A DNA stretch of 62,550 nucleotides from UBA3775 sp051877895. GTDB taxonomy: Bacteria; Bacillota; Clostridia; Lachnospirales; Lachnospiraceae. Below, piece by piece: positions 62,355 through 62,550 of the stretch. Both the position numbers and the translations under genes were made by a program. The stretch's first letter is position 1; every line of letters starts with the position of its first letter. The stretch covers positions 1 through 62,550 of the forward strand of contig JBJEJI010000035.1 of the NCBI GenBank assembly GCA_051877895.1, read 5' to 3'. The notes under the pieces are model-generated. The model did no database searches and was not told where the DNA came from. It saw nothing but the letters and a program-made list of their open reading frames with translations.

Positions 62355-62550
62355 ATGGTAAAAAATCTGAAACTTTTACGCACCCAAAAGGGTATCAGTC
62401 AGCAAAAGCTTGCAAACGAAATAGGGATAAGTCAACAGTCAATTAACAAGTACGAAAATCAAAATATTGAACCTGATATTAATACACTGATTGCATTGGC
62501 AGATTATTTTGAAACTACTGTTGATTATTTAATTGGCAGAACAGATAACT
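62355..62550 (+). CDS. XRE-family HTH transcriptional regulator (partial, runs off the window)
   Basis: First 65 codons: MVKNLKLLRTQKGISQQKLA, then EIGISQQSINKYEN and the helix-5 region LIALADYFETTVDYLIGRTD. It is a complete Cro/C1-type HTH followed by the usual DYLIG motif. RBS GGAGGAGGG lies before the ATG. The only apparently intact plus-strand gene in the window. Such regulators often sit at the edge of prophages or integrative elements, so what follows beyond 62550 matters. Confidence 0.88.
   Translation, partial: MVKNLKLLRTQKGISQQKLANEIGISQQSINKYENQNIEPDINTLIALADYFETTVDYLIGRTDN

Noticed and set aside
1..62550. tRNA, rRNA or known riboswitch genes
   Set aside because: No cloverleaf-like segment, rRNA sequence or recognisable riboswitch core was seen in the intergenic regions by eye; a covariance-model scan was not possible.

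Overview
The window is a stretch of low-G+C, endospore-forming Clostridia chromosome, most likely from a Lachnospiraceae-type anaerobe. The evidence is gene content: spo0A, spoIIGA, sigE and sigG, an IspH-ribosomal S1 fusion, a sodium-pumping biotin decarboxylase, and an mraZ-led division cluster. Almost every gene in the first 61.3 kb is on the minus strand, so transcription runs from high to low coordinates. The only plus-strand coding traces are an IS3-type transposase remnant and a truncated HTH regulator at the right end. I saw no tRNA, rRNA or CRISPR array.

In transcription order, the conserved core starts with a GNAT acetyltransferase, spo0A and glgA. It continues with murE, murF, priA, def, fmt, rsmB, rlmN, a PP2C phosphatase, a PASTA kinase, rsgA, rpe, ychF and lgt. 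Next is the division and cell-wall cluster: mraZ, rsmH, ftsL, two class B PBPs, murD, ftsW, murA, ftsQ and ftsZ. It has a five-repeat MraZ box, but mraY and murG are missing from their usual places. A repeat-bearing surface protein gene separates ftsZ from the sporulation cluster spoIIGA-sigE-(lipoprotein)-sigG. That cluster has a Spo0A-type promoter with the unusually long -35/-10 spacing and an RBS-masking hairpin in front of sigG. Then come rimO, pgsA, a BaiN-like flavoprotein, cmk and ispH-rpsA. These are followed by plsX, acpP, rnc, smc and ftsY, then recA and recX behind a LexA-box promoter. The left end is the four-gene decarboxylase operon (carboxyltransferase, gamma, biotin carrier, beta).

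The accessory part is roughly 55.1-62.5 kb. It holds a four-gene minus-strand operon with its own promoter. The genes encode an SPFH/Band-7 protein with about seven zinc ribbons, a four-helix membrane protein, a 43-residue ribbon-helix-helix-like protein, and a 973-residue protein combining a zinc ribbon, TIR domain, coiled coil, one membrane helix, TPR-like repeats and seven RCC1-type repeats. The layout suggests a membrane-spanning receptor with an internal TIR effector. The locus is flanked by a frameshifted RCC1 fragment, an IS3 transposase remnant, and an HTH regulator with an array of inverted-repeat operators. This is the best candidate in the window for an undescribed system, plausibly defence or stress sensing, but its function is inference.

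Where an in-frame upstream extension exists, I moved starts to the codon that follows a visible Shine-Dalgarno sequence. Each such case is stated in the entry.
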